From Cupriavidus basilensis (GTDB lineage Bacteria > Pseudomonadota > Gammaproteobacteria > Burkholderiales > Burkholderiaceae): a stretch of DNA of 40,540 nt. Position numbers and translations under genes: made by a program. Location of the stretch: contig NZ_JARJLM010000437.1 of NCBI RefSeq assembly GCF_029335485.1, forward strand, positions 1 through 40,540, given 5' to 3'. Shown here in pieces: positions 24,115 to 34,683 of the stretch. Numbering within the stretch: position 1 is the first letter of the stretch; every line of letters begins with the position of its first letter. The notes beneath the pieces are model-generated. The model was not told the origin of the DNA and did not search any database. It saw only the letters and a list, made by a program, of their open reading frames with translations.

Positions 24115-25428
24115 ATGAACGATGCCACCCTGCCTGGCGCGCCTTCGCTGGCGCCCGCCCAGGCAAGCTCCGCCAGCCCCGCACGCCAGAGCCAGTTCCG
24201 CCTGATCGCAGCCTGCTCGATCGGCAATGCGCTCGAAATGTACGACTTCACCGTCTACAGCTTTTTTGCCCTGCTGATCGGCAAGCTGTTCTTTCCGTCC
24301 CATAGCGCGTACGGCTCGCTGCTGCTGGCGGTGGCCACCTTCGGCATCGGCTTCGTGATGCGGCCGCTGGGCGGTTTCGTGATCGGCAACTACGCGGACC
24401 GTCATGGCCGCAAGGCGGCGATGACGCTGACCATCGGCCTGATGGTGGCCGGCACGCTCTGTCTCGCCTTTGCGCCGACCTACGCCGCCGCAGGGCTGTT
24501 CGGCCCGCTGATGATCGTGGCCGGGCGCCTGCTGCAGGGCTTCTCGCTGGGCGGCGAGATCGGCGCCTCCACCGCCATGCTTATGGAGGCCGGCGGCATC
24601 AAGGGCCGCGGCTTTCGCGTCAGCTGGCAACTCGGCAGCCAGGGCATCGCGGCGACGCTGGGCGCGCTGACGGCCGCCATTCTCTACGGCGTGCTGCCGC
24701 AGGCCGCGCTGGAGAGCTGGGGCTGGCGCGTGCCCTTCATGCTGGGCCTGCTGATCGCGCCGGTGGGGCTGTATATCCGCGCGCACCTGGACGAGACCCA
24801 CACGGCCGAGGCGCACGCACCGAGCCCGCTCGGCACGCTGTTCCGCGAGCATGGCGACATCGTCGTCAAGGGCATCCTGACCATCATCGGCGGCACCACC
24901 GCCACCTACCTGGTGGTGTATTTCATGCCCACCTACATGATCCGCGAACTGCATCTGCCGCCGTCGCTGTCGTTGCTGTCGGGCTGCGTGACGGGCGTGG
25001 TGTGCCTGGTGATGTCGCTGGCGGCGGGCACGCTGGCCGACCGCCTGCCGCGCCGCAAGCCGCTGGTGCTGGGCTCGATGGCCTTCACGCTGGTGTGCCT
25101 CTATCCGGCGTTCTGGCTGATGACGCATTACCCGAGCGTGCCGCTGGTGCTGTCGCTGTCGGCGCTGCTGACCGCGAGCGTCTACCTGGGCTCCACCCCG
25201 ATGCTGCTGATGATGATGGAACTCCTGCCGGCCAACGTGCGTGCCAGCGGCCTGTCGGTGATCTACGCGGTGGGCGTGACGGTGTTCGGCGGCTCCTGCC
25301 AGTTCATCGTGACCTGGATGCTGGCCAAGACCGGCAACCCGATGGCGCCCGCTTTCTACATGATGGCCTGCGGCGCGGTGACCATCCTGGCGGTGCTGAC
25401 GATCCGCGAAAACGCCCAAGCGCATTGA
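24115..25428 (+). CDS. MFS transporter, metabolite:H+ symporter (MHS) type
   Basis: 437 residues, about 12 membrane helices. The family motifs are IGNALEMYDFTVYSFFA in the first helix, the loop GNYADRHGRKAAMT between helices 2 and 3, and GRLLQGFSLGGEIGAS in helix 4. MHS carriers import organic acids, betaines or aromatic acids with protons. ATG 24115 follows GGAGA. The adjacent M20 amidohydrolase (58 nt) and divergent LysR suggest uptake of an N-acyl or amide compound. Confidence 0.92.
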   Translation: MNDATLPGAPSLAPAQASSASPARQSQFRLIAACSIGNALEMYDFTVYSFFALLIGKLFFPSHSAYGSLLLAVATFGIGFVMRPLGGFVIGNYADRHGRKAAMTLTIGLMVAGTLCLAFAPTYAAAGLFGPLMIVAGRLLQGFSLGGEIGASTAMLMEAGGIKGRGFRVSWQLGSQGIAATLGALTAAILYGVLPQAALESWGWRVPFMLGLLIAPVGLYIRAHLDETHTAEAHAPSPLGTLFREHGDIVVKGILTIIGGTTATYLVVYFMPTYMIRELHLPPSLSLLSGCVTGVVCLVMSLAAGTLADRLPRRKPLVLGSMAFTLVCLYPAFWLMTHYPSVPLVLSLSALLTASVYLGSTPMLLMMMELLPANVRASGLSVIYAVGVTVFGGSCQFIVTWMLAKTGNPMAPAFYMMACGAVTILAVLTIRENAQAH

Positions 25429-25486
25429 GCGCCCCCTCCCCCAATACCTGGCCCACGCTGGCCACCCTGCAGCAAAGGATAAAGAC

Positions 25487-26698
25487 ATGACCCGCGAACC
25501 TACCCTGACGCCCTTCCAGTTGCTGCCGCACCTGCTGCCGGCGATCCAGATCGATGCCGAGACCTTTATCGGCATCCGCCGCCAGATCCACGCCCAGCCC
25601 GAGCTCGGCTTCGAGGTTGGCGCCACCAGCAAGCTGGTGGCCACCCTGCTGGAGAGCTGGGGCTTCGAGGTGCACACCGGCATCGGCAAGAGCGGCGTGG
25701 TGGGGCAGTTGAAGCTGGGCAACGGCAGGCGCCGCCTGGGCATCCGCGCCGACATGGATGCGTTGCCCGTGGTCGAGGCAACGGGCCTGCCCTATGCCAG
25801 CAGGATCCCGGGCAAGATGCACGCGTGCGGCCACGACGGCCACACCGCCATCCTGCTGGCCGCCGCCAAGGCGCTGGCGGATAGCCGCGACTTCGACGGC
25901 ACCCTCAACCTGATCTTCCAGCCCGACGAGGAAAACCTCTGCGGCGCGCGCGCGATGATCGAGGACGGCCTGTTCGAGCGCTTCCCTTGCGATGCCGTGT
26001 TCGCCCTGCACAACATGCCGGGCGTGCCGGCGGGCACCTTCCGCGTGCTGCCCGGCCCGGTGAGCCTGTCGTCCGACGTGGCCGACGTGACCATCAAGGG
26101 CGTGGGCGGGCACGGCGCCATGCCGCACCGCGCGCGCGATCCGATCGCGGCGTCGGCGGCCATCGTGACGGCGCTGCAGACGGTGGTGGCGCGCAACGTG
26201 GCGCCGGACGATACCGCGGTGCTGTCGGTGGGCTTTATCCGCGGCGGCGCCACCCATAACGTGATTCCGGAGTCGGTCACGCTGGGCCTGAACGTGCGCG
26301 CGGCGCGCCCGGAGACGCGGGCACTGGTGGAGCAGCGCATCCGCGAGATCGTCAGCCTGAGCGCGCAGGCGCACGGCGTGGAGGCGCACATCGACTATCG
26401 CCAGCTGACCCCGCCGATGGTCAACACGCAAGCCGAGACCACGCTGGCGCAACAGGTCTGCACCGAACTGGTCGGCGCCGACAAGGTGGTGACGCAGGCG
26501 CCCAAGGGCCTGAACGGCAGCGAGGACTTCGCCTGGATGCTCAACGAGGTGCCGGGCTGCTACCTGATCCTGGGCAATGGCGAAGGCGAATTCGGCGGCT
26601 GCATGGTGCACAACCCCGGCTACGACTTCAACGATCAGGTACTGCCGCTGGGCGCGGCCTGCTGGGTGCGTCTGGCGCAGACCTACCTGGTGGCCTGA
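25487..26698 (+). CDS. M20-family amidohydrolase, HipO/hippurate hydrolase-like
   Basis: 403 residues. Motifs are RRQIHAQPELGFEV, IRADMDALPVVE, the metal site MHACGHDGHTA with its Cys and His, FQPDEENLCGARAM with the acidic pair, GGHGAMPHRARDPIA in the dimer domain and SEDFAWMLNEVPG. Such enzymes hydrolyse N-acyl amino acids, hippurate, indole-acetyl conjugates or N-acetyl-diaminopimelate. It follows the transporter. Its last 16 bases overlap the opposing gene. Confidence 0.92.
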   Translation: MTREPTLTPFQLLPHLLPAIQIDAETFIGIRRQIHAQPELGFEVGATSKLVATLLESWGFEVHTGIGKSGVVGQLKLGNGRRRLGIRADMDALPVVEATGLPYASRIPGKMHACGHDGHTAILLAAAKALADSRDFDGTLNLIFQPDEENLCGARAMIEDGLFERFPCDAVFALHNMPGVPAGTFRVLPGPVSLSSDVADVTIKGVGGHGAMPHRARDPIAASAAIVTALQTVVARNVAPDDTAVLSVGFIRGGATHNVIPESVTLGLNVRAARPETRALVEQRIREIVSLSAQAHGVEAHIDYRQLTPPMVNTQAETTLAQQVCTELVGADKVVTQAPKGLNGSEDFAWMLNEVPGCYLILGNGEGEFGGCMVHNPGYDFNDQVLPLGAACWVRLAQTYLVA

Positions 26699-27597
26699 GA
26701 TGGCGGAAACGGGCCTCGGTCCGCATCGCCCGCTATCGTCTTCTCAGTGCCCTCTGCGGCCGCAGTCGCTCCGGCCGGCGGCGCGGCGTGCAGCCGGACC
26801 TCCGGCGGCACCGGTGCCGGCGAGGGCACGGCCCGAGCATTCGCCACGGCCCCGGCCGTAGCCGCCGGCGCCGCGCTGGCGGCCGGCATCGACGCGCGCC
26901 CCAGTTGCGTGCTGATCTCGGCCGCTTCGGCCAGCACACAGGCAAGCCGGCGCAATGGCCGGCTGACCTGCAGTTGCAGGAAGACCGCAAGGGCGCCGCC
27001 CGCTACAAAGCTCACGCCGTACAGCGAGAGCAGCGGCACCAGGCTCGCGCCCTTGCGCGGCAGTTCAAGCTGGCCGGCGACCAGCATCAGCGCGAACGGA
27101 CTGACTGCGATCATCAGGGCGAGCATCTTCGCCATCCCCTCCCACATCCGCAAATGCAGATCCACGCGGCGGGCCCTGGCGCGCAGCGCCGGGGCCGGTA
27201 TCCGCGTCAGCGTGCGCAGTAGCGCGCTCTCGGCTTCGTCGTGCCGGTCGATGCGCTCGGCCAGCGGCGCCAGCGGGTCGCGCACCCTGCGCGCCAGCGC
27301 GGGCAGGTGCGACAGCAGCAGCGCCGCCAGCCCGGCCACGCTGCCGGCCAGCAGGCTATAGACCAGGCGCGGCAGCCATGGCGCCGGCGCATGCCGGTAC
27401 TGGTACCTGGCGAACAGCACCGCGCCGGTCACCAGCAGCGCTGCCAGCGAACAGGCCCAGAACAGCCCCAGCAGGCCCCGCTGCAGCCGCTTCAGCTTGG
27501 TGGCGGCCGGATCCGAACCAGCGGTATCGGGTGCGGCGGGCGGCTTCCGCCTGAGCGCATCGAGCAGTTCGCGGGTGGGAGGGAGCCTGGTCAGCAT
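26683..27597 (-). CDS. Four-helix membrane protein of unknown function
   Basis: 304 residues from ATG 27597; the frame is open to 27669. Hydrophobic helices sit at about residues 43-63, 80-100, 160-180 and 188-210, with a basic loop between. The C-terminal 90 residues are rich in Ala and Pro and probably disordered. No family was recognised and no clear ribosome site was seen. It overlaps the M20 gene tail to tail by 16 bp. Confidence 0.6.
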   Translation of the reverse strand: MLTRLPPTRELLDALRRKPPAAPDTAGSDPAATKLKRLQRGLLGLFWACSLAALLVTGAVLFARYQYRHAPAPWLPRLVYSLLAGSVAGLAALLLSHLPALARRVRDPLAPLAERIDRHDEAESALLRTLTRIPAPALRARARRVDLHLRMWEGMAKMLALMIAVSPFALMLVAGQLELPRKGASLVPLLSLYGVSFVAGGALAVFLQLQVSRPLRRLACVLAEAAEISTQLGRASMPAASAAPAATAGAVANARAVPSPAPVPPEVRLHAAPPAGATAAAEGTEKTIAGDADRGPFPPSQATR

Positions 27598-27802
27598 GGC
27601 GTTTCGGTCGGCAATGGGTGGTTCCTGCGGCAGCCAGGCATTGGCGTGCCGACTGCATATTGTCGCCATTTGGCGCGCCGGAGGGGGTGCCGCGCGACCG
27701 GCAACCTACGATTTGCTGCAAATTCCCACGTATCGTTGCCGTCACACAACGTCGGTCGATGCTGCAGTGCGACAGCAGTGGCCATACCGCTCGCCATGGT
27801 CA

Positions 27803-27825
27803 ATTCGATATCGCAGGTATCGAAT
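27803..27825. promoter_or_regulatory. Palindromic operator candidate ATTCGATA-N7-TATCGAAT
   Basis: Perfect 8-bp arms (27803-27810, 27818-27825), 125 nt before the gcl start in the 352-base divergent gap 27598-27949. It probably controls the glyoxylate operon; the regulator is not encoded next to it. No gene is visible elsewhere in the gap. Confidence 0.6.
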
Positions 27826-27949
27826 CAACTGATCTCCCTTCCCTTTATCCCAACCCGCTTGCGGGCATAGCATGGCCTCCAACAGTGATTCGCAGCAATT
27901 AGCCATTCATCGCCTTTCACGAAACGTCGCATAACGATTGGAGACAGAC

Positions 27950-29725
<1,776 letters not shown>

Positions 29726-29858
29726 GCAATCAGGCGATGCGGGCTGACAAGCGTGGGCTACCAGCCCGCGCGCTTCCCGCATCGCCGACTCGGTAACGCG
29801 CCCCCAATCACCGCATCCGCGCGAGCGGAATCACAAGACAAGTCGTCCGGAGACTTCT

Positions 29859-30641
29859 ATGCCAAAACTTGCCGCCAACCTGACCATGCTGTTCAACGAA
29901 GTGGCCTTCCTGGACCGCTTCGAAGCCGCCGCCCGCGCGGGCTTCCGCGGCGTGGAGTTCCTCTTTCCCTATGCCTTCCACGCCGACCAGATCGCCGACC
30001 GGCTCAACCGCTTCCAGCTCGACCTGGTGCTGCACAACCTGCCGGCCGGCAAGTGGGAAGCGGGCGAGCGCGGCATCGCCTGCCACCCGGACCGCGTGAG
30101 CGAGTTCCAGGACGGCGTGGGCGAGGCGATCAAGTACGCCAAGGTGCTGGGCGTGCGCCAGCTCAACTGCCTGGTCGGCATCCAGCCGCAGAACGCCAGG
30201 CGTGAACAGGCGCAGGAAACGCTGGTGGAAAACCTGCGCTTCGCGTCGCAGGCGCTGGCCGCCGAGCAGATCGACCTGCTGGTCGAGCCGATCAACACCT
30301 TCGATATTCCCGGCTTCTTCCTGTCGCGCACGCAGCAGGCGCTGGACCTGATCACGCAGGTCAACGCACCCAACCTCTACGTGCAGTACGACATCTATCA
30401 CATGCAGCGCATGGAAGGCGAAATCGCCGCCACGCTCAAGGCGCACCTGCCGAAGATCAAGCACGTGCAGCTGGCCGACAACCCGGGCCGCAACGAGCCG
30501 GGCACCGGCGAGCTGAACTACCGCTTCCTGTTCCAGTGGCTCGACCAGATCGGCTACGACGGCTGGGTCGGCTGCGAGTACAAGCCGCGCACGACCACGG
30601 TCGAAGGCCTCGGCTGGCGCGCGGCGCACGGCGTGCAGTAA
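29859..30641 (+). CDS. hyi: Hydroxypyruvate isomerase
   Basis: 260 residues, TIM-barrel fold, start MPKLAANLTMLFNEVAF after CCGGAGA. The acidic metal-binding positions lie in EPINTFDIPGFFL, QYDIYHMQRMEG and the segment VQLADNPGRNEPGTGELNY, ending GCEYKP. It interconverts hydroxypyruvate and tartronate semialdehyde, giving a second route into the pool reduced by GlxR. Placed 133 nt after gcl and 66 nt before glxR. Confidence 0.96.
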   Translation: MPKLAANLTMLFNEVAFLDRFEAAARAGFRGVEFLFPYAFHADQIADRLNRFQLDLVLHNLPAGKWEAGERGIACHPDRVSEFQDGVGEAIKYAKVLGVRQLNCLVGIQPQNARREQAQETLVENLRFASQALAAEQIDLLVEPINTFDIPGFFLSRTQQALDLITQVNAPNLYVQYDIYHMQRMEGEIAATLKAHLPKIKHVQLADNPGRNEPGTGELNYRFLFQWLDQIGYDGWVGCEYKPRTTTVEGLGWRAAHGVQ

Positions 30642-30707
30642 GCCACGCGCGCGTCGCACCGACGCATCAACAAACCAATACTCATCATCTCATCAAGGAG
30701 ACATCAC

Positions 30708-31631
30708 ATGGCAAACCAACGCAACGTCGGCTTTATCGGCCTGGGCATCATGGGCGCACCGATGGCGGGCCACCTGCGCGCGGCCGGCCACACGCTGTTC
30801 GTGCATGACGTCAATCCGGCGCCGCAGGCGCTGGTCGATGCCGGCGTCACGGTCTGCACCAGCGCGGAGGAAGTCGCCAAGCGCGCCGACATCATCGTGA
30901 TCATGGTGCCGGACACGCCGCACGTGGAAGCCGTGCTGTTCGCCGAGAAGGGCGTGGCCGCCGCGCTCAAGGGCGCCGGCAAGGAAGCCGCGCACGGCAA
31001 GATCGTGGTCGACATGAGCTCGATCTCGCCGATCGCCACCAAGGACTTCGCCGCGCGCATCAACAAGCTCGGCGCAGCCTACCTGGACGCGCCGGTCTCG
31101 GGCGGCGAAGTGGGCGCCAGGGCCGCGTCGCTGACCATCATGGTGGGCGGTCCGCAGGAGTCCTTCGACGAGGTCAAGCCGCTGTTCGAGCTGATGGGCA
31201 AGAACGTGACGCTGGTCGGCGGCAATGGCGACGGCCAGACCACCAAGGTGGCCAACCAGATCATCGTGGCGCTGAACATCCAGGCCGTGTCCGAGGCGCT
31301 GCTGTTCGCCTCGAAGGCGGGCGCCGATCCGGCGCGCGTGCGCCAGGCGCTGATGGGCGGCTTCGCGGCTTCGCGCATCCTGGAAGTGCACGGCGAGCGC
31401 ATGGTCAAGCGCACCTTCGACCCGGGCTTCCGCATCGAGCTGCACCAGAAGGACCTGAACCTGGCACTGCAGGGCGCCAAGGCGCTGGGCGTGGCGCTGC
31501 CTAATACCGCCACCGCGCAGGAGCTGTTCAACACTTGCGCCGCCAACGGCCTCGGCAAGCAGGATCACTCGGCGCTGTGCCGCGCCATCGAGATCATGTC
31601 GAACCACGAGATCGCCAAGAGCGCCAAGTAA
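30708..31631 (+). CDS. glxR: 2-hydroxy-3-oxopropionate (tartronate semialdehyde) reductase
   Basis: 307 residues, beta-hydroxyacid dehydrogenase family. NAD(P)-binding FIGLGIMGAPMAGHL at residues 9-23, the substrate motif DAPVSGGEVGARAASL, and the catalytic Lys in GQTTKVANQIIVALN. It reduces tartronate semialdehyde to D-glycerate. ATG 30708 follows AAGGAG. It is followed by a pair of hairpins before the glycerate kinase gene. Confidence 0.96.
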   Translation: MANQRNVGFIGLGIMGAPMAGHLRAAGHTLFVHDVNPAPQALVDAGVTVCTSAEEVAKRADIIVIMVPDTPHVEAVLFAEKGVAAALKGAGKEAAHGKIVVDMSSISPIATKDFAARINKLGAAYLDAPVSGGEVGARAASLTIMVGGPQESFDEVKPLFELMGKNVTLVGGNGDGQTTKVANQIIVALNIQAVSEALLFASKAGADPARVRQALMGGFAASRILEVHGERMVKRTFDPGFRIELHQKDLNLALQGAKALGVALPNTATAQELFNTCAANGLGKQDHSALCRAIEIMSNHEIAKSAK

Positions 31632-31638
31632 GCAACGC

Positions 31639-31685
31639 GGCCTCCCGGAGGCCGGCAACACTCCCCGGCCGCAAGCGGCCGGGGA
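31639..31685 (+). other. Tandem intercistronic hairpins
   Basis: GGCCTC/GAGGCC at 31639-31653, then a 10-bp perfect stem TCCCCGGCCG/CGGCCGGGGA (31662-31671, 31676-31685) with loop CAAG. A TTTT run begins only 5 nt later (31691), so it may be a leaky terminator or an mRNA stabiliser between glxR and the kinase gene. Confidence 0.6.
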
Positions 31686-31706
31686 AGCAGTTTTCAGGAT
31701 CCCGTC

Positions 31707-33020
31707 ATGCTCGCCACCGATTCCAACGCCGCCCCGCTGGTGCCCCAGCGCCCTGCCGGGCTTTCCGATCCGCGCGCCCTGCTGCGCGACCTGTTCGACA
31801 CCGCCGTGGCCGCTGTCAGCGCCAGCCATTGCCTGCCGCCGCAACTGCCGCCGCCGCCCAAGGGCCGCACCGTGGTGATCGGCGCCGGCAAGGCCGCCGC
31901 CGCCATGGCGCAGGCGGTCGAGGCGCACTGGCAAGGCGACATCTCCGGGCTGGTGGTGACGCGCTACGGCCATGGCGCGCCGTGCCGCCGCATCGAGGTG
32001 GTGGAGGCCGCGCATCCCGTACCCGACGAGGCCGGGCAGCGCGCCGCCGAGCGCATGGTGGAACTGGTCCAGGGCCTGAGCGCCGACGACCTGGTGCTGT
32101 GCCTGATTTCGGGCGGCGGCTCCGCGCTGCTGGCCGCACCCGCGCCGGGCATCTCGCTGGCCGACAAGCAGGCGGTCAACAAGGCGCTGCTGCGCAGCGG
32201 CGCCAACATCGGCGAGATGAACTGCGTGCGCAAGCACCTGTCGGCGCTCAAGGGCGGACGGCTCGCCCTGCACTGCGCGCCGGCGCGCGTGGAGACCCTG
32301 CTGATTTCCGATATTCCCGGCGACGACCCGACGCTGATCGCCAGCGGCCCGACCTTGCCGGACGCCACTACCTGCGCCGACGCCCTGGCGGTGATCGCCA
32401 AGTACGGCATCGAGGTGCCAGCCAATGTGCACGCGCACCTGGCGAGCGGCGCGGGCGAAACGCCCAAGCCCGGTGATGCGCGTTTCGATGGCCATCGCAG
32501 CGTCACGCTTGCCACCGCCCAGCAATCGCTGGAGGCCGCGGCGGCACGTGCGCGCGAACTGGGCTTTGAAGCCCACATCCTGTCCGACAGCATCGAGGGC
32601 GAGTCGCGCGATGTGGCGCTCGTGCATGCCGCCATCGCCCGGCAGATCGCGCGGCTCGGCCAGCCGTTCAGGAAGCCTTGCGTGCTCCTGTCCGGCGGCG
32701 AGACCACGGTGACCGTACGCGGCAGCGGCCGCGGCGGCCGCAACGCGGAATTCCTGCTCGCGCTGGCCGTGGCGCTCGACGGCCTGCCCGGCGTGCATGC
32801 GCTCGCCTGCGACACCGACGGCATCGACGGCTCGGAGGACAACGCCGGCGCCCTGCTGGCGCCCGATACGCTGAGCCGTGCCGCGGCACGCGGATTGTCC
32901 GCCCGCGCGCACCTGGGCAACAACGACGGCTACGGCTTCTTTGCCGGACTGGACGACCTGATCGTCACCGGCCCGACCCGTACCAATGTCAATGATTTCC
33001 GCGCGATCCTGATTGCGTAA
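31707..33020 (+). CDS. ttuD: Glycerate 2-kinase, MOFRL type (TtuD/GckA)
   Basis: 437 residues. The N-terminal domain carries VVIGAGKAAAAMAQAVEAHW and ISGGGSALLAAP. The middle has LLISDIPGDDPTLIASGPT. The C-terminal MOFRL domain has LLSGGETTVTVRGSGRGGRN, DTDGIDGSEDNAGALL and NNDGYGFFAGLDDLIVTGPT. The family, formerly called hydroxypyruvate reductase, phosphorylates D-glycerate to 2-phosphoglycerate. It therefore uses the GlxR product and feeds enolase and the pyruvate kinase encoded next. Confidence 0.94.
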   Translation: MLATDSNAAPLVPQRPAGLSDPRALLRDLFDTAVAAVSASHCLPPQLPPPPKGRTVVIGAGKAAAAMAQAVEAHWQGDISGLVVTRYGHGAPCRRIEVVEAAHPVPDEAGQRAAERMVELVQGLSADDLVLCLISGGGSALLAAPAPGISLADKQAVNKALLRSGANIGEMNCVRKHLSALKGGRLALHCAPARVETLLISDIPGDDPTLIASGPTLPDATTCADALAVIAKYGIEVPANVHAHLASGAGETPKPGDARFDGHRSVTLATAQQSLEAAAARARELGFEAHILSDSIEGESRDVALVHAAIARQIARLGQPFRKPCVLLSGGETTVTVRGSGRGGRNAEFLLALAVALDGLPGVHALACDTDGIDGSEDNAGALLAPDTLSRAAARGLSARAHLGNNDGYGFFAGLDDLIVTGPTRTNVNDFRAILIA

Positions 33021-33103
33021 GCGATGCGAATCGCGCAAGGCCAATGATTGAACACAGGCGCGTCCGTTGCGGCGCGCCGCCCGAGATTGGAAGAGGAGAC
33101 AAA

Positions 33104-34582
33104 ATGAGACGCCAGCGCAAAGCCAAGATCGTTGCCACGCTCGGACCGGCCAGCACCGACATCGCGGTGATCCGCCAGTTGTTCGAAGCGGGGGCGGACG
33201 TGTTCCGCCTCAACTTCAGCCACGGCTCGCACGAGGACCACAAGCGCCGCTACGACGCGGTACGCCAGGTCGAGGCCGAAACCGGCCGCCCCATCGCCGT
33301 GCTGGCCGACCTGCAAGGCCCCAAGCTGCGCATCGGCACCTTTGCCGCGGGCAAGGTCGCGGTCAAGGCCGGCGATGCCTTCGTGCTCGACAGCGATCCC
33401 AGCCCGGGCGACGCCAGCCGCGTCCACCTGCCGCATCCGGAGCTGTTCCGTGTGGCGGCCCCGGGGCAGTCGCTGCTGATCGACGACGGCAAGGTGCAGC
33501 TGAAGATCGAGGCGGTGGCCAGCGGCAGCATCGCCACGCGCGTGGTGAACCACGGCACGCTGTCCGATCGCAAGGGCGTCAACGTGCCCGATGCGGTGAT
33601 CCCCATCCCGGCGCTGACCGAGAAGGATCGCAAGGACCTCGACTTCGCGCTGGCGCTCGGCGCCGACTGGATCGCGCTGTCCTTCGTGCAGCGCCCGGCC
33701 GATATCGTGGAGGCGCGCGAGATCATCGGCACCCGTGCCGGCGTGCTGTCCAAGATCGAGAAGCCCGCCGCGCTGCAGCAGCTGGAGGAGATCGTGCGCG
33801 TGTCCGACGCGGTGATGGTGGCGCGCGGCGACCTTGGCGTGGAGTTGCCGCCGGAGCGCGTGCCGGGTGTGCAGAAGCGCATCCTGCGCATCTGCCGCCA
33901 GCATGGCAAACCCATCGTCATCGCCACGCAGATGCTGGAGTCGATGATCGATTCGCCGGTGCCCACGCGTGCCGAGGCATCCGACGTGGCCAGCGCCATC
34001 TACGACGGCGCCGATGCGGTGATGCTGTCGGCCGAATCGGCCAACGGCCGCCATCCGGTGCCGGCGGTGGCGATCATGGACCGCATCATCGCCGAGGTAG
34101 AGCGCGATCCGCTCTACCGCAACCTGCTGGACGCGCAGCACGAAACGCCGCTGTCCACCCGCCAGGACGCGATCTGCGCCGCGCTGCGCGAGGTCACGCA
34201 GATCATCGGCGCGGCCGCCACCGTGACCTACACCTCGTCGGGCTCCACTGCGCTGCGCGCTGCGCGCGAGCGGCCGCATGCGCCCATCGTCAGCATCACG
34301 CCGAACCTGGAGATCGCGCGGCGCCTGGCGATTGCCTGGGGCGTGCATTCCACCGTCAGCCCCGATGTGCAGAGCGTGGACGAGATGGTGAATGCGGCCA
34401 CCCGCGCCGCGCTGGCCGAGGGCTATGCCGCGCCGGGCGACCAGATCACCATTGCGGCGGGGATGCCGTTCGGCCAGGGTGGCACCACCAACCTGCTGCG
34501 CGTGGCCGAAATCGGCGGCGCGGAGCCGGGCAAGGCGCTTGCGGCTGGCGCCGCCAGCGCGGTGCCGGCGGTTACCGCCTGA
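33104..34582 (+). CDS. pyk: Pyruvate kinase
   Basis: 492 residues from ATG 33104, with GAGGAGAC upstream. The catalytic barrel shows KIVATLGPAST, FRLNFSHGSHEDH, DLQGPKLRIG, the catalytic Lys in LSKIEKPAAL, MVARGDLGVELP and IATQMLESMIDSPVPTRAEA. The C-terminal domain ends with TIAAGMPFGQGGTTNLLRV. It makes pyruvate and ATP from phosphoenolpyruvate. As the last gene of the glyoxylate operon it is likely a pathway-dedicated copy. A short Ala-rich tail is added. Confidence 0.96.
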   Translation: MRRQRKAKIVATLGPASTDIAVIRQLFEAGADVFRLNFSHGSHEDHKRRYDAVRQVEAETGRPIAVLADLQGPKLRIGTFAAGKVAVKAGDAFVLDSDPSPGDASRVHLPHPELFRVAAPGQSLLIDDGKVQLKIEAVASGSIATRVVNHGTLSDRKGVNVPDAVIPIPALTEKDRKDLDFALALGADWIALSFVQRPADIVEAREIIGTRAGVLSKIEKPAALQQLEEIVRVSDAVMVARGDLGVELPPERVPGVQKRILRICRQHGKPIVIATQMLESMIDSPVPTRAEASDVASAIYDGADAVMLSAESANGRHPVPAVAIMDRIIAEVERDPLYRNLLDAQHETPLSTRQDAICAALREVTQIIGAAATVTYTSSGSTALRAARERPHAPIVSITPNLEIARRLAIAWGVHSTVSPDVQSVDEMVNAATRAALAEGYAAPGDQITIAAGMPFGQGGTTNLLRVAEIGGAEPGKALAAGAASAVPAVTA

Positions 34583-34615
34583 TACAAGGGGCGCATCCGC
34601 TGGTGGCACCGCCAT

Positions 34616-34624
34616 TGCTATACT
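34616..34624 (+). promoter_or_regulatory. Extended -10 promoter TGcTATACT
   Basis: TG-N-TATACT lies 60 nt before the metallopeptidase start, with no good -35 at 17 bp. An extended -10 can act without one. It would give the metallopeptidase gene its own transcript. Confidence 0.45.
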
Positions 34625-34683
34625 GATCGGCACGCCGTCGCCACCCTCTGGCGGCGGCCATCAATCAGCAATGCGGAGCCACC

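Noticed and set aside
30693-33044. 783-codon minus-strand frame opposite glxR and the glycerate kinase gene
   Set aside because: Antisense shadow; both plus-strand genes show full family motifs.
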